Assembly (NCBI GenBank): GCA_030248195.1
Contig: JASAND010013350.1
Span: 1-64,000 of the forward strand
Direction of reading: 5' to 3'
Source: Trissonchulus latispiculum
Lineage: Eukaryota; Nematoda; Enoplea; Enoplida; Ironidae
DNA: 64,000 bases
Positions 1-12,935 of the stretch are shown in pieces (the first letter of the stretch is position 1; each line of letters begins with the position of its first letter). Below the pieces are notes generated by a model. It saw only the letters and a program-made list of their open reading frames with translations, searched no databases and was not told where the DNA came from. The position numbers and the translations under genes are program-made.

Positions 1-719
1 TCCGGGAAGAGAAAGTCTTGCATACAGTCGACAACTACAGTAATAAGTTTACTTCCTCCAACGCAAGGATTGGATAGTTCTTTCGGAATTGGAACCATAT
101 TTGAAGTACTTAGATAAATACAAATATTTGTCTGAAAATGTTCAGCTAAACATAAGACAGCACTGGTTATTGAAATCTGTAATTAGGCGACGCTGCTTCT
201 ACCACCTTCACAAGATGAGCTATTTGTATAAGCTAATATAGGACTCTAAAATTAGCTCTCACGTTGAAGATCGTAGAATATGAGTCAGTGCTACTCACCG
301 CTGCTTTCTTGTTATGAACTGTGACATTTTCAAAAGATGTCTCCGGAAGCGGCCAACCCGGTTTTTCATCAGTTTAAATTTAATGTGAGCTGAAGTTGTA
401 GGAACTGAACAAACGGGACCGGACACAAGATTCTTGTTCTGTGACCCAGAAAATTCAAATATGCAATTTAGTATTCGGATCCTCCTCACGGATCGAAAAA
501 ATCTAATTTCGCGAAATCAATTTTCATGGTGTTTGAATGACGTGGTCAACATCTTATTTAATTCGGATCTTCCCTGGAAGCTTCCTTGACCCAGTTTCTG
601 CGGCAAATTGTGAAATTTCGGCCTGCGGCGGAATGTTTTCAACCGATAGTTCAAACTCAGCAAAAGTTGATTTGCAAGGGGTTACTGAAAGGGAAACAAA
701 AACAACGTGTCCCCCACGA
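1..719. other. No gene recognised
   Basis: Short open frames on both strands, none with a recognisable domain or a convincing splice context. The first 114 bases are open in one + frame and end in a stop; this could be the tail of an exon entering from the left, but nothing supports that beyond openness. Confidence 0.4.
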
Positions 720-1100
720 AAGGGGAACCGCTTCGATGTGGGGGGGGTAGCAAAACGTGGTCCCCTTGGAGGGGGGTCGGTCAACATGGTGGCGTTTGGG
801 GGGAGCCGCCGAAGTAGGTCGCCGTTTGGAGGGGGTCGCTCAAGCAGGCTACGTTCGGTTGCTTCTGACTGGCTGCTGTCGACCCCCCCCCCCCCAAAAC
901 TGGACCCCTTTTTGAAAATAAGCTTAGAAACTACCATAATCCCTTGCTAGACTCCTCCAAACGGATTCTGCGATCTGATTGGTTGTTGACGACCCTCTCC
1001 CCCAAGGGGGGCCTCCTACCCTCCCCCATTCCACCAAATTGAGGAGAGTATGCGCTATCGATTTGATCGACCCCCCCCCCAAACGGGGGAAATATTCGCA
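720..1100. repeat. G/C-run-rich degenerate repeat
   Basis: Irregular repeats built from runs of 6-11 G or C separated by short spacers such as GTTTGGAGGGGGTCG. Long open frames exist on both strands but are low-complexity (Gly/Pro/Arg) and are a by-product of the composition. Similar G/C runs mark many mobile elements further right, so this is probably an old relative. No terminal repeats or target duplication were found. Confidence 0.45.
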
Positions 1101-4100
1101 TGCTGGTGGCGGAGCACCGTTACGCAATGCGCAAGATTACGAGAAGCCCTCCAGTGGCGGATACTCCTCTTCCTATATATAAGAGAATTATGAGCTCTTG
1201 TTGGGGGTAATGTTTTAGAACATTCACGTTACAATCGACAGGACGCAGGGTTTTGAGCCTGCGGCTGGCTGTCTGCTTACCCCCTGCCAAGCAGGAAATA
1301 TTTCTTGCAGTCAGCACAGTATTTTGAGCTGAGCAGCAAACCTTTAAAGACAAATCCAAGTGAATCTGAACTCAATCAAAATATATAAATTAAAAACCTT
1401 ATCTGACTATTGTTTTTATAATGCATAATATAAATATATTCTGCAGTTTTCTGCTCAGATTGCCTTTAAACTCGGAGAAATATCTTGCCTAGTTGCGGGC
1501 CGTGCCGGCGGGCGCCTGACTTATGGCAGCTGGTAAAGTCCTGCTGTTCTGGAAGAGTAGATATTAAAGGGACTAACGGGAAACATCCGAAATTGAAACA
1601 CCAACACTGAAAGTGCACAACTCGAATGCTGATTATAAATGTTGGTGCAGAGTAGTGACTAGACCTGTTTACGTTGGAAGGCCCAAAGAATTGAAGTCAC
1701 AGAAACAGAGAAATGAGATTTACGAAGGTTTAAAGGTTTAAATTTTTGGATGATTGATGAAGGGGAATTTGAGCAACCAAGTCATTAATTTTTATTGAAG
1801 GAAACTTTTTAGCTGGTAAAAAAGTTCTCTATTAACGTTGATCACAATTAAATTTCCGCGCAGACATTATTTGTTTCCATGCCCTGTAAACAAGCAACAG
1901 TTTTTCAGCCTTTACGCCATTCTGGCGCCGACTTTATATTATTATGGCTGTAAAATCTGACGACAATCAGTTTAATTTGAAAAAACAACCATGGGTCCAA
2001 TCCAATCTGATAACGGGTGCAACATTTTAATACCGGGCAAAAACAGGACAACGATTTGAATAAAATGTGGCATAAAATAAAGAATTTGCTGAGAACTAAT
2101 TTAGCAATGAAGAAGCGAGCTGGGGAGCGACGGTTAAGCTTCTTTGCCAAAACTTGCCGTAAGCTTCTGCTGTCACACTTCTGCCAAGAAGCACCAATTT
2201 AAAGGAGATGAGCACACCTTCCTCGTTTAAACACTGACAAAATTTTAAGCACACAGTCTTGCACCTGTTTGAATTCATAACCGATTTTATAAAATCAACC
2301 AAAGAGACCACCAGCTGAAAGGTGGTTTGAAGATGCTGGTTCATCTCACATACTTTCTTGTGGACGATGACCACGGACCTACCACCCTTTAAAACTGACG
2401 GCCCCATAAGTCTGACCATTGAAAACGGTGTTTTCTAATGGAACACATTTGTTTGCAGCTGATGTTTTGAATCTATCCAATATTTGTTAAATGCTAACAC
2501 GGTCATATAGCCGGCGCCAATTATTTATTATATACGTTGGTTTGATGAGGAAAGTTCCTCCTCTGCGTCTGCATTCCTTCCAAAAAATGAATCTTATTCT
2601 ATAGAGGGGCCGACCATCCTCCAAACTCCAAACTCCAAACAAACTTTTTCTGGCATTGAGCAAATTGTGAGCAAAACTGGTTTCGCTGGATCATTTGGTT
2701 CGCGACCCCAGAATGTACCTGACTAGTACATACAATGCAAGTAACAAATTTCGAAATTTCAAGTTTCATTTTACATTTGAACTATTTAAAAGTCATGTTC
2801 ACTTATTAACGGCATGAGTTCATCCAAAACTTGGCAAAGCATTACATGTAATTCGACGTTTGGGCAGTAGTGTAACAAATCCAAGGTTGGACATGGGTCA
2901 ACCTTCCGGTTGCTGGCGGCTGTAGCTAAGTTAGCTACCCGCTTGGCTTTGCATAACATCATCATGGGGACTAGGTTAAGTTTGAAAGTCACGTAGCTCA
3001 CCCAGCGTGGTTGTTTGGGATGGGGTGGGTTCCCCTCTTGCTAAACGGGGAGACGCGATTGGGGGAAACTTCTCACTAGGGGGCGCTCGTGGGAGGTTGA
3101 ACCCAGTACTCGCTTCCCCTTCAGTCTTAGTACTTTCTTTCATCGTGAATACTCCGTTATAATCCTCTACGCTTTCTCCCCCAATTATTCTCTGTGTAAA
3201 TATTGTACTTGCCCCTGCTCTCCCCAGAGCGTGATACTGGTACGTTGGCCTTTGGCCTATCTCACTGTAAGTTCTATTTGTGTGTGTGTTAGAATAACCG
3301 TTGTTGCCGGTTAGAATGTGTGTGTTAGAATAACGGTTTGCCCATCATTTATATTATCTTTATATAATAATCTTTGTTGTTACTTCTCTTATCAAACTGT
3401 TGTTACTAACTTCGATTAGGCTTTTAGTCACTGAGCTTCTGCTAGGTAGGTAACTTGTTCGAATCCATTATAGTGAGAGTGAAGAGTCATCTCTTCACTT
3501 AGGGCAGGTTATTTACCCGGTTATTCTCTGGAGGCTGTCCCGACCGTCTCCTGACGTGCTACGTTGTTCATCGGTGCTACGGTCGCCGCATCCGCTGGAA
3601 TCGGGTGTGGTAACGGTGTCATGTAGTACGCAAAATCAGGTACTAGCCCCGCTACATTAGGCATAGTAGCGCTGAGGAGCAGCACGGAAACCCATACACA
3701 TACTCAGATGGATTTAGATTTGCGTCGTTGGAGCCTTCAAGAATATCTTGAATTTTCACAAAAAGACGTACCCTATAATCGCACAATGTTGGTATCTTGC
3801 CAAAGTTCTTTTCATTAGCATTCATATTCTCAGCTCGTTTGAAAGAAATCCTGCTCCAGTGGTTCATAAAAATGCGACTGGGAATTTTGCAGAAATATTT
3901 AGTTTAAATACACGGTTTATTTTCACGTCACAACAACTTCTACGGTTGCTGCTGCTAGAAATCTTGAAAATTCAGGCAAGCGAACACTTTCAAGCTAGGC
4001 AGTTTGCGTTACTACTCCCTGAATTCCACACAAAGCAAACAGAATTTCATAGATTCTTTCCCAGCGGTGTTAATTTTGATCCCATAGTTTCTACATAAAG

Positions 4101-4359
4101 ATTTTCGTCATCAAATTTCCTGAACCAAGCTGTTGTTCATACTTAGAGGGAGGAGAGCAGGATTTGCTCTAAAGCTGTTTAAAATAATTTCAATAAATCA
4201 CCTTTCTCCTCAAGAAATGGTCACCACATTCCTTACGCAGCTCTCATCATACCTCGAGTAAGTAGACTTTTTCAAATGAAAGCAATCTGTAGTGCGTTTT
4301 TACCCCTGGGGTTCCATTTTAAGTATTAAGCTAAGACTGAAAAACCTGACATTAGTTAA
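1101..4359. other. Intergenic DNA, no gene recognised
   Basis: Mixed-composition DNA with no coding region I can support. About 3012-3656 has an LTR-like look (begins TGTTTGGG, ends GCTACA, carries tandem GTGTGTGTTAGAATAA copies near 3283-3335), but the flanks do not form a target duplication and no internal retrovirus-like part is adjacent, so it is not called. Confidence 0.35.
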
Positions 4360-5140
4360 TCAATCCTTAAAGTCATTGCAGATTTTAATAAACTCATTGA
4401 AGTCCTTGAATTCCATTCCTAAATTTGGATGAGTTATATCGACATACTCAGTTTTGTCAGTCTTTGCTTGTCTTAATTTTTTGTAAGAATAATCCCTAAC
4501 ACACGAACCTAACCAACAATGACTTTGGATATGGTTCATAATTTCGAATACTTTAAAATGAGGGTTGCTCTTATAGAAATCCTTGCTATAACAAGAGGTT
4601 GCAGTTAAGCTCATTTTAAACCCATTATTTGTTGCTTATTGACCTAAAAAGCATCCCTATTTTATTAGATACTGCCTTATTCCGGGAAACATTTTCACAG
4701 CCGGTATTTCCAATGTTTTTCTTGTAAAATTACCGCAAAATTCAGATTAAAAGGCATTAGGTGTTCTTTTTAAGTGCACTTTCAGAACAACATAACAGTG
4801 TATATGGGATCACAAATCTAAAGTAATGCACTAAATTTGGTACATTAAGAACCTTCCCAGATTCCAAGAATCGGAAATATTAAACACTGCACTTTAGACC
4901 AGAAAGCTGGTCTATCATTTCTTCCACGCCTGTAGTCATACATTATCCATTTTGGCTTGCAATGTATTCTAGACAACTCAGAAACGTTGGATGTGTTTCC
5001 ATCCTTGTTTGCATTTTATTATCATACATTTGCTCCTGCGATGCAGCGGTAGGTTGATCAATATTTTTTGCGTTTTGTTGCACTGTGCACAATAGCAGTA
5101 ATAGTAATACGTTGCAAAGAGGAAAACAAAAAGTTGTCAT
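4360..5140 (-). CDS. Candidate small secreted protein (two exons)
   Basis: Speculative gene on the minus strand. Exon 1 (5140 down to 5028) starts MTTF and continues into a strong hydrophobic stretch, with six leucines in a row, ending in a plausible signal-peptidase site near QQNA. A GTATGA donor at 5027-5026 leaves phase 2. A pyrimidine-rich TATAG acceptor at 4587-4586 opens in the matching phase. Exon 2 (4585-4360) encodes about 75 residues including HCWLGSC and ends in a stop. The spliced product would be about 112 residues with a predicted signal peptide and three cysteines in exon 2. I do not recognise a family. Alternative: the exon 1 frame runs on to a stop at 4943 and both pieces are chance open frames. 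No TATA box or polyA signal was convincing. Confidence 0.22.
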
Positions 5141-5213
5141 CACACCACAAAAAACAAGCAATTCGGACGAGGAAAACGAACCCACATTTTTCGGTTAACT
5201 AGACCCTTCAATA

Positions 5214-5285
5214 TTGAATTATAAAATGAAGAGGAATTAATTCTCTATCGATTGGCGGTAGTCCCATCTTTATAGATGCTCTTAC
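5214..5285. repeat. Direct repeat, left copy
   Basis: About 70 bases (TATAAAATGAAGAGGAATTA followed by ATTCTCTATCGATTG) that recur in the same orientation at about 6872-6945. The two copies bracket the foldback element at 5546-6776. This is too long to be a transposase target duplication, so it suggests a segmental duplication around the insertion or a larger host repeat. Confidence 0.7.
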
Positions 5286-5545
5286 TGAAAAATGGCAGCT
5301 AAAAATATAAAAATGGTCATTTTATAGTGTAATAGTCCTGACGAAATTCAGACATGAAAGCGTTATGCAATGGAAGCGAAAATTCAAATTTTCGACTTAC
5401 AACAGCATTCATACGAATCTATCGCCGGCTGTAGTTCGTCGGCGGCAATAATCGGTTCACCAGGTGATAGGGGGTGTTATGCATATTAAAATAACGTACA
5501 GTTTATTCGGTCTCAGAATCAACTCTTGCACTTTAAAAATCAATC

Positions 5546-5555
5546 ATAGTATGTA

Positions 5556-5620
<65 letters not shown>

Positions 5621-6776
5621 CAAAAAATGTGTGTACCAACTTCGACCGTTTATGACAGATTAGCCTTTGGAGTAAACCCAAACAATGTATATATTTTTAG
5701 AATCCTCAGGAACTCGAGATTTCGAATATTTGGAAAAATCCGGAATTCCGGGTTTCATTCACGGAAAATCTAAAATTTTTTGTTCTTCGGCCAATTTTTG
5801 TCGCAATCAAAATTTTGTTTTCACGATCGAATAGAGCTGGTCCCGCTGCATATTTTTGCTCTTACATGTTTTTCACGAAAATGCACCCAATTTCCGGAAT
5901 TGCGGGTTTTCAAAATTTCCGGATTTTAAAAATTTTATCCAATGCCCACAAGATGGGTATCTTTCGAAAGCTCTTATCGAGCTAAACAACTTTTGTAATA
6001 ATATGAACTCTTGAAAATGTACACAATTACCTGAATTTGAGAAAACCGGATTTTCCGGATTTTAAAACGTTTTTCCAATACCCCACAATATGTCATTCGA
6101 AAGCTCTTGATGAGCTGAACAAATCTTGTAATAGAACCACCTGGCAGAAATGAGCCCAGTTATCGGAATTCGCTAATGCCTTCCAAGCTAGACTGAAATC
6201 CGGAATTCGTCGATTTCTGGAATTGGGTGCATTTTCAGACATTGGTTCTATTACAAGATTTGTTGAACTCATCAAGATCTTTCCACCGATTCCCATATTG
6301 TCGGGTTTTGGAGAAAATTTTTAAAATCCGGAAAATCCGGTTTTTTCGAATTCCGGGAATTGTGTGCATTTTCAAGAGTTCATTGTATTACAAAAGTTGT
6401 TCAGCTCGATAAGTGCTTTCGAATGATTCCCATTTTGTGGGTATTGGAGAAAAGTTTTAAAATCCGGAAATTTTGAAAACCCGGAATTCCGGAAATTGGG
6501 TGCATTTTCGTGAAAAATTTCTAGGAGCAAAAATATGCAGCGGGACCAGCTCTATTCGATCGTGAAAACAAAATTCTGATTGCGATAAAAATTGGGCGCA
6601 AAATAAACAATTTTAGATTTTCTGGGAATGAAACCCGGAATTCCGGATTTTTCCGGATTTTCATAATGTCGAGTTCCTGAGGATTCTAAAAATATATACA
6701 TTGTTGGGGTTTACTGCAAAGATTAATCTGCTATAAACGGTCGATAGTTTGTACACACATTTTTTGGTCGTACTAT
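5546..6776. mobile_element. Foldback element with expanded poly-G near one end
   Basis: The left part (5626-5900: ACCAAAAAATGTGTGTAC, then text from the GACCGTTTATGACAG region and AATCCTCAGGAACTCGAG) returns as its reverse complement at 6500-6775. The whole is therefore a near-palindrome of about 1.2 kb. Inside are imperfect repeats of GGAATTCCGG-like text and of a motif around GAAAGCTCTT(A/G)ATGAGCT. At the right end ACCAAAAAATGTGTG pairs with sequence ending in CGTACTATAG. At the left end the same junction is occupied by about 69 consecutive G. There is no coding capacity; this is a non-autonomous element. Confidence 0.75.
5559..5618 (+). repeat. Poly-G tract (~69 bases, from about 5559 to 5618 and slightly beyond)
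   Basis: An uninterrupted G run sits between TATGTAC and ACCAAAAAATG. The opposite arm of the foldback has only one G at the equivalent place (CGACC read on the other strand). The run therefore looks like a homopolymer expansion, or an assembly artefact, inside a terminal inverted repeat. Confidence 0.85.
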
Positions 6777-6871
6777 AGTCTATTTTCTACAATGAAGGTT
6801 TAGCAAATTTTCCCACTTCGCCCGACATTGACGGGCCTTAGCTTTTTCTGACTGCATTGGGCACCCTTTAA

Positions 6872-6945
6872 TATTATAAAAATGAAGAGAAATTAATTCT
6901 CTATCGATTGTGGCAGTGCCATCATTCTAGGTGCTTACGTCAGTA
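6872..6945. repeat. Direct repeat, right copy
   Basis: Right partner of the repeat at 5214-5285, same orientation, differing by a few bases (TATAAAAATGAAGAGAAATT, then ATTCTCTATCGATTG). It lies 140 bases upstream of the first neuropeptide exon. Confidence 0.7.
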
Positions 6946-7083
6946 CACTTCAGAACACTTAAGAACACAAGCTGTAATGATCCCAGTGATTGCATTTACG
7001 AAAGCGAAAGTTTACGATGATATTAAATATAATATATGATATGTGATAGGGCTACCCATGATTCAAAACTTTATGTATTGCAG

Positions 7084-7176
7084 ATGAAGAGACAATATTT
7101 TGATTCATTAGGTGGCATGGCCTTGGGGCGTAGATCTGCAGAAGATTATCCAGTTTACAATAGCTATAATTTCCCG
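7084..7176 (+). CDS. Neuropeptide precursor, internal exon
   Basis: A 93-base exon of 31 codons, phase 0 at both ends: acceptor TATTGCAG before 7084 and donor GTAAAT from 7177. It reads MKR, then QYFDSLGGMALG, then RR, then an acidic/tyrosine-rich spacer ending YNFP. KR and GRR are classical prohormone-convertase and amidation signals, so the predicted product is pGlu-YFDSLGGMAL-amide, a secreted signalling peptide (inference from processing rules). The same 12-residue unit recurs in the exon at 15595, 8.4 kb downstream on the same strand, with compatible phase, so both are assigned to one gene. The DSLGG core resembles nematode NLP-5, arthropod orcokinin B or molluscan buccalin peptides, but orthology cannot be assigned. 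The exon encoding the signal peptide was not located. The leading ATG is internal (MKR), not a start. Confidence 0.85.
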
Positions 7177-7603
7177 GTAAATCATTTTGTGTTTATCTAA
7201 ATTTAATCTAAATTAGGCTATGTAAAACTAGTTTTGCGCAAGAGCAATATCCTACACCAAACAGGTACCACAGGTGCCAGGGGAACGGGGATCAGCTGCA
7301 AGATGGTTGGAATTTTCAATTTTTGTTGACAGGACCAAGTAATCTTGTTCCAGTCTCTTATGTTGAGCTCTGGGATAGTCGCAAGAAAAGCGGAGTAAGA
7401 AGCTGTACAGACTAGGTTGGACGGGCTAGGTGATAAATTATCAAGATTCTAAGCCACAGCAATTTGTCTGTGATGGTTGCTGCGTATTTGGTCTCTGTTA
7501 GCGTGAACAGTACAACAGTCTAGGTGGGATTTTTATGTTGCTTTGAATGACTCTACGATAGTTTAGATGGATTTAGGGACCAGGGGCCAGTTTCATAAAA
7601 AAC

Positions 7604-7697
7604 TATCTCGAGTTCTCGAGTTCTCAGCGAGTTCTCGAGTTTTCAACGAGTTTTCGAGTTCTCAAGTTCTCGAGTTCTCAAGTTCTCGAGTTCTGTT
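7604..7697. repeat. CTCGAGTT minisatellite
   Basis: Tandem copies of TCTCGAGTTCTCAG-like units, each containing the palindrome CTCGAG or a one-base variant. The following 200 bases contain scattered single copies on both strands. Confidence 0.75.
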
Positions 7698-9910
7698 TTC
7701 GGTACCGTGTCAACAACCTTACCTTTTTGTTTTAAAAATTATACGAAATACAACTGCGGACAAATTTTATGGTGATTTATTCAGTGAACTGTGCAAACCA
7801 TTGAAGCAGGAAGAAAAATTTATAAATTTAGATTTCCAAAAATTTATCGAGTAGGTCAAGTTGGCAAAAATTTCTCTTTTCGAAATCTACTGGAAAACTT
7901 GACTTGAAAACTCGAGAACTTTTTCAACGTAATTTGCAATGCGACTTTTGGAGCTCGAAAACTTCCAGCGTAGTTTAGGCTTTAGCTACTAGACTAGAGA
8001 ACTTTCTATTAAATACACCATCAGGACTTCCGTTACGACTACTGACTGACCCGTAACACCAAACTGATGTTAGTGTGCTAAGCTACTGCGGCTTCAGTTT
8101 TGGTTTTGGTTCATTCCCCCAAATCACGCCGACGATGCGTGATATACAGTCGAAGCAGGCAATCCAGACACTGGTGTACTGTACGGAGGAACTGGTGTAC
8201 TGTATGAACTGGCTCAATCTGAAACTGGACGCCGTCGTCCTTCTGCGGTTTAGTTTGGACCGCAAGATAGCGCTCACGTGTCGATCGATTCGATACTGTA
8301 GGTATTCTCCGGCCAAACAGGTATTAGGCTAGATATGCTTTTTGTACTGATTCCTTGACTGGGCCAAGACTGTTCACCCAGAACAAATACGACATTTCTC
8401 TTCATGGCGTTTAGTACATCCCAGTGTTGGCTGAAAGTGAGGCGGCTGTCTAACATGACTTCACAGAAATTTCGGACTTGGTTGGAATGGTTTGGCAGTC
8501 GGCTGCCTTTCCGAATCCAAGTGAAACACTGTATGTAGCCTGATGAATGTTAGTAGGGACACGAGCATGACTTAACACTTTTCTTACATTCATCGGCATG
8601 TTAGCTTTTTTCCCATTACAACAATTGGTCAGGAGCTTATTGAGGCTTTGCCTACGCATCAGTAATGTGGACGTCGCTTGTCCATTGAGCTTGGACTAGG
8701 TCGTAGGTATAGATTAGGTATAGAAGTGGTAAGATAACGGCTCCTTGGGGTGCACCGGGTCTGAGGACATGTTGTCGCGTGAGTTAAAACAGTAGAGTTA
8801 AAATTTTTAGCTAGTTCAACCCTGTAAGCGAGTTGAAATAAACTGTTTTACTCTATAACCCTTTGCGAGAAAAGGATTCAGTTAATTTTAACTTTTAACT
8901 CGACTAACTCACTGCGAGAAAACGCCATACGACGTTTGTTTCCACTGGACTATTCCACTATTCATTTCAGCGTTCAAAGTTCCGTCTAAAATGAACTGTT
9001 GGCAGAACCCTGTGTAGCAGATTCATGGATGCATATATATTTAGCATCCGTTACTACGCCGTATCATAAACTAAGGGCGGAATCGATGAGTGCCAGTTTG
9101 CAGTTTTTCTGATGGAAGCCTCCGAAGTACGTATTATCCGTATGAAGTGGTCCCCGGTGCAGTGGTTGGATCTGATTCCGGCATGAAGTCACAAGTTAAT
9201 TTTTTATATGAGTGTTGAACAGGCAATAATTCTTCCCGAGCAAATAACATAACTTAGTAGTGATTCTACCTGGTAAGTCTGGCAACGCTTGAGCTTAGAC
9301 TAACCAGCCGGTGGGACCAAGGCCCTTGCAGGATTTCCCTTTCTTTGCAACAGGCACAACATCTACACGAATCCAGGGTGATGGAATGTTTTTAGATCTC
9401 CAGCACAATGACAGATAGAATGGAACATGGAGCTTTTGTCTGTATTCCATGGTATCACCTAGTAATCCGTCTTCCGTCCATTGCGCAGATCTAATTCCAC
9501 AGTTAGGTTGTGTCAGATTGGAAAATGAGTTTGCTGGAAAATGTTGTCACCATTCCTTTTTAGTGCGCTGGGCTATGGCGTTTGGGATTTTCTGAATAGC
9601 TGGATCTGATGTAGTGCAGCATCTTTGCTGCGATAAGCTACCATCATGGCCGAACGTCCTAGTCGGACCTTTTCTACATATGTAATTTTAACAGAATATC
9701 AAGGTTTTAGTACATACTTTTGACGCCACGGGGAATGGCTTCCTCAGCAGCAACGACGAGTTTCTCATGTATAATCTGTATGCACCTTGCCTGAAGTGTC
9801 AATAGACTTTTCCGCCATCTGCTCATCCAATCTTCTGCTATAGGCAAAGCAGCCGGTCTTGCTGAGGTCATCATATACCTATCTCTAAAGTCTGACCAAT
9901 AAATGTAGAG

Positions 9911-12900
9911 AGCGAAATTGTTTTCTTTATATCTCAAAAACGCTTCAAGATAGCTACCATAAAGAATATATTTTCTGAACCGGAATGATGAGATCTTTCT
10001 TTGCGAGAAAATTTTTTTGAAATTTCACGTGCGATTTCAAAAGGCGCCGCTTTTATATGTACAGAAAGATTGGTACATGGTACTACAGCGATTTGTCGGA
10101 GAAATTTTTCCTTGTCAGAAAGTCCTCCTACACACCAAATTTCAACTTTTTTGGTTGAAAATTGCGTGAGTTATTCCATCTTTTTGATTTTCAAACTCGT
10201 TTGATCTTTGCCGCTTTTTCGACTTTGACTGGCTACTACTCGTGACTCACTCAGTGGAAAAAAATATTCGATTAGATTTTCAGGACCGCCTAGGCGTCAG
10301 CTTTGACCTGATATATGTAGTATTTCAAAATTTGAATGTAGATTTTTCGAAAAATACAACGTTTTGACCCAAAATTTCGGCATATCCGTTCTAGCAAAAC
10401 TGAGTAAAAATAGCATAATCGTAGTGTTCCATCTGAGGTGAATCCAACGACATAAAGTTTTGGCTTCGACTTATAATGTGTCAGCAATGATTTTTCAAAC
10501 AATTTCAATTTTTTTTGTAAGTGGTTCAGCATTATTGTGGTTCATCTTACGAACCGAAAAAGCTGCTCTCCGCGGACTGCAAAAAAGTCAAGAAGCGGAG
10601 AAGCGAAGACCAAGGATAGAAAACTTGGCCCCCAAACCAGACTGCCGTGCGGTTATTTCAGACACCCCCAAGGCAACGGTAGTCGTCCTTTCCGACTACT
10701 GTTGCCACCCGCTTGACAACAGTGACGAAGATGGCTGAAAAGCTAGCTGGCTTGCTCGTAAGCCTTGGGTGAAAAAAGAGGCTGCAGAAAAGAGGCGGGA
10801 GGGGAAAGCGAGCGCTCAGGGAAGAAAGAAAGAAAAGTCCGCGGACTACACATAAATTCATCAAAGGCTATTATGCGCATAGACACAGGGGGACCTTTTT
10901 CACCCACCCCTGCCCATGCGCATTTCCTAAAAGTTGGTGTAAATTAAAATTAAATTTTTCCTTGGGTTTTAGCTTATTTTGCTTAAGAGCTCAGTTGTTG
11001 CTTGATACCTTGATAAAGTTATAGCTGCAGCACCGACACTTAATTCAATAACATCTACTCTGCACATACATCGCCTAGCCTAGCATCGCGATCAGCATAA
11101 AACTAAAACACCATCGTTCTGAGCACTAAAACTTTAAAAACAAAAGGTATCAACTTAGATAGGCGTCCCTGCAGCTTTGGAGATGAAGGTCACAGATGAA
11201 ATTTTCAACCAAACAGCCATCCAGGTTTCCGCTTGTTCATCCCGATTTGTATATTCGTATATTTGTGGCGATTCCAGTCTCCCCATTGTGCTATTTTTGA
11301 AGATATTGCTGAAAACAAGAGAGAGGGGGAGAGAAAGAGAAGGAAAGGTATTTAATTCCTAAGGTATCCAAATCACTAAACGTTTCCGAGTGCGCAGCTA
11401 TTATCCAAACTGTATATATTTATATCTCAGAGAGTTTTAGCCATCTTCGAAAAGTGCATGTACATTGCACATATTTTCCCCATCTTAGCTTGTGTACTAA
11501 ACTATAAGTAGCTTAGGACAAAGGTCGATCTTACCTCATTTTAAAATACCAGAAAAATAAAACTAAATTATTAATCAGCTTCTAAAATAAACTTATCTGC
11601 GCAACCTTCCTTCTTGCGTCAAACAATTTTCCTTATTTCAGGTGGTTTTTAGCTGTCTTTGATGTTGCTTTCTTGATTGTATGACATTAGCGCGACATAG
11701 CGAAAGCACGACAAAGACTTTATAATATGGTTTATACGACAACCACTCTGTGAATTTCATGGTTTCATACTTTTCTGACTTAGTTTGACCAAACATTGAA
11801 CTCTTTAGCTGAACTAAAACTAAAACTTTTACGCAAAAATGAGCTCTATTTGCTGTTACGTTTTATTGTTAGAAATTTTGAATGAACCATGCTGCTCTTT
11901 CTTGTTATTTGTGTAAAAGCATACCTCTGAGTTGGACCTAGCTAATAGTTATTAATAGTTAATAGTTAATTAAGTTCTGTTAATTGAGTTCAGATTAGAT
12001 TCACATTCAGATAATTAATTTTAGCATGCAGATTATTGTTGCAAATTTCTAAATATACCGACTGAGCTGGATCATTAATAGGTAACTAACTATCAATTTA
12101 ATAATTGCGAAGTTGAGCTAAAGAGTTCAATGTTTGGTCAGACTGAGCCAGAGAAGTATAAAACCATGAAATTCACAGAGTGGTTGTCGTATAAACCATA
12201 TAAAGTGGTTGTCGCGCCTTCGCTAATGCGCGCAACTGAGATGTCGCGCTATAGCCATGTCGCGACTTTGCTATGTTGCGCTAATGTCCGTTTGTCGCGC
12301 CTTTGCCATGTCGCGCTTTCGCTATGTCGCTTCAATGAGAGCACTCCCCGCCCTTGATTTGCCTGAATTGCCTGAGCCAGTGCCAACTAGGAAAAACCAG
12401 CGGAAAAAGGGGCATTGTTTAAAGATTGAACTTTATGATTATGCTATTTTACTCACTTTTGCTAGAATCGCTGTGCCGAAATTTTTGGTCAAAAAGTGGT
12501 ATTTTTTGAGAAATTCTAGTTTCAAATTTTGAAATACTACATATATCAGCTTAAAGGAGACGCCTGAAAATCGAATCGAAAAATTTTTCCTCTGAGCGAG
12601 TCACGAGTAGTAGCCAGTAAAAGTCGAAAAAGCGGCAAAGATCAAAGGATTTTGAAAATCAAAAAAATGGAATAACACACGCAATTTTTAACCAAAGAAG
12701 TTGAAATTTGGTGTGTAGGACTTTCTGACAAGGGAAAAAGTTTTCTGACAAAATCGCTGAAGTACCATCTACCAATATTTCTGTACATATAAAAGCGGCG
12801 CCCTTTGAAATCGCACGGGAAATTTCAAAAAATGTTTTCACGAAAAGAAAGATCTCGTCAGTCCGGCCCAGAAAATATATACTTTATGGTAGCTGTCTTG

Positions 12901-12935
12901 AAGAGTTTTTGAAATATATAACTGAAATTTTGTAT
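9911..12935. mobile_element. Element with ~500-base inverted repeats
   Basis: The left arm (about 9911-10425) and right arm (about 12430-12935) are reverse complements with scattered differences. Shared landmarks are TAGCTACCATAAAG, GGCGCCGCTTTTATATGTAC, CCGCTTTTTCGACTTT and CACAATTTTTGACC-type text. No transposase is visible between the arms. The space between contains GAAAG-rich sequence and a second, nested palindrome at 11693-12225. A single related arm lies at 40360-40870. Interpreted as a non-autonomous DNA element or foldback; ends are approximate and no target duplication was resolved. Confidence 0.75.
11693..12225. mobile_element. Small palindromic element nested in the larger inverted repeat
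   Basis: 11693-11815 (GCGCGACATAGCG ... CCAAACATTGAACTCTTTAGC) is mirrored at 12115-12225 (GCTAAAGAGTTCAATGTTTGG ... GTTGTCGCGCC). Right after the right arm, 12240-12340, are tandem CATGTCGCG(C/A) units. The centre is AT-rich with TTAATAGTTAATAG repeats. No coding content. Confidence 0.75.

Noticed and set aside
537..950. Long overlapping open frames on both strands
   Set aside because: Produced by G/C-run repeats; no domain and no codon structure.
3420..3475. tRNA-like GTTCGAATCC box
   Set aside because: No cloverleaf can be drawn around it and the A box is absent.
3012..3656. Solo LTR candidate (TGTTTGGG ... GCTACA)
   Set aside because: Flanking bases do not form a direct duplication and no second copy is in the window.
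8075..8332. Overlapping 77-85-codon frames on both strands
   Set aside because: No similarity, no splice support, and no peptide-type cleavage sites to link them to the neuropeptide gene.
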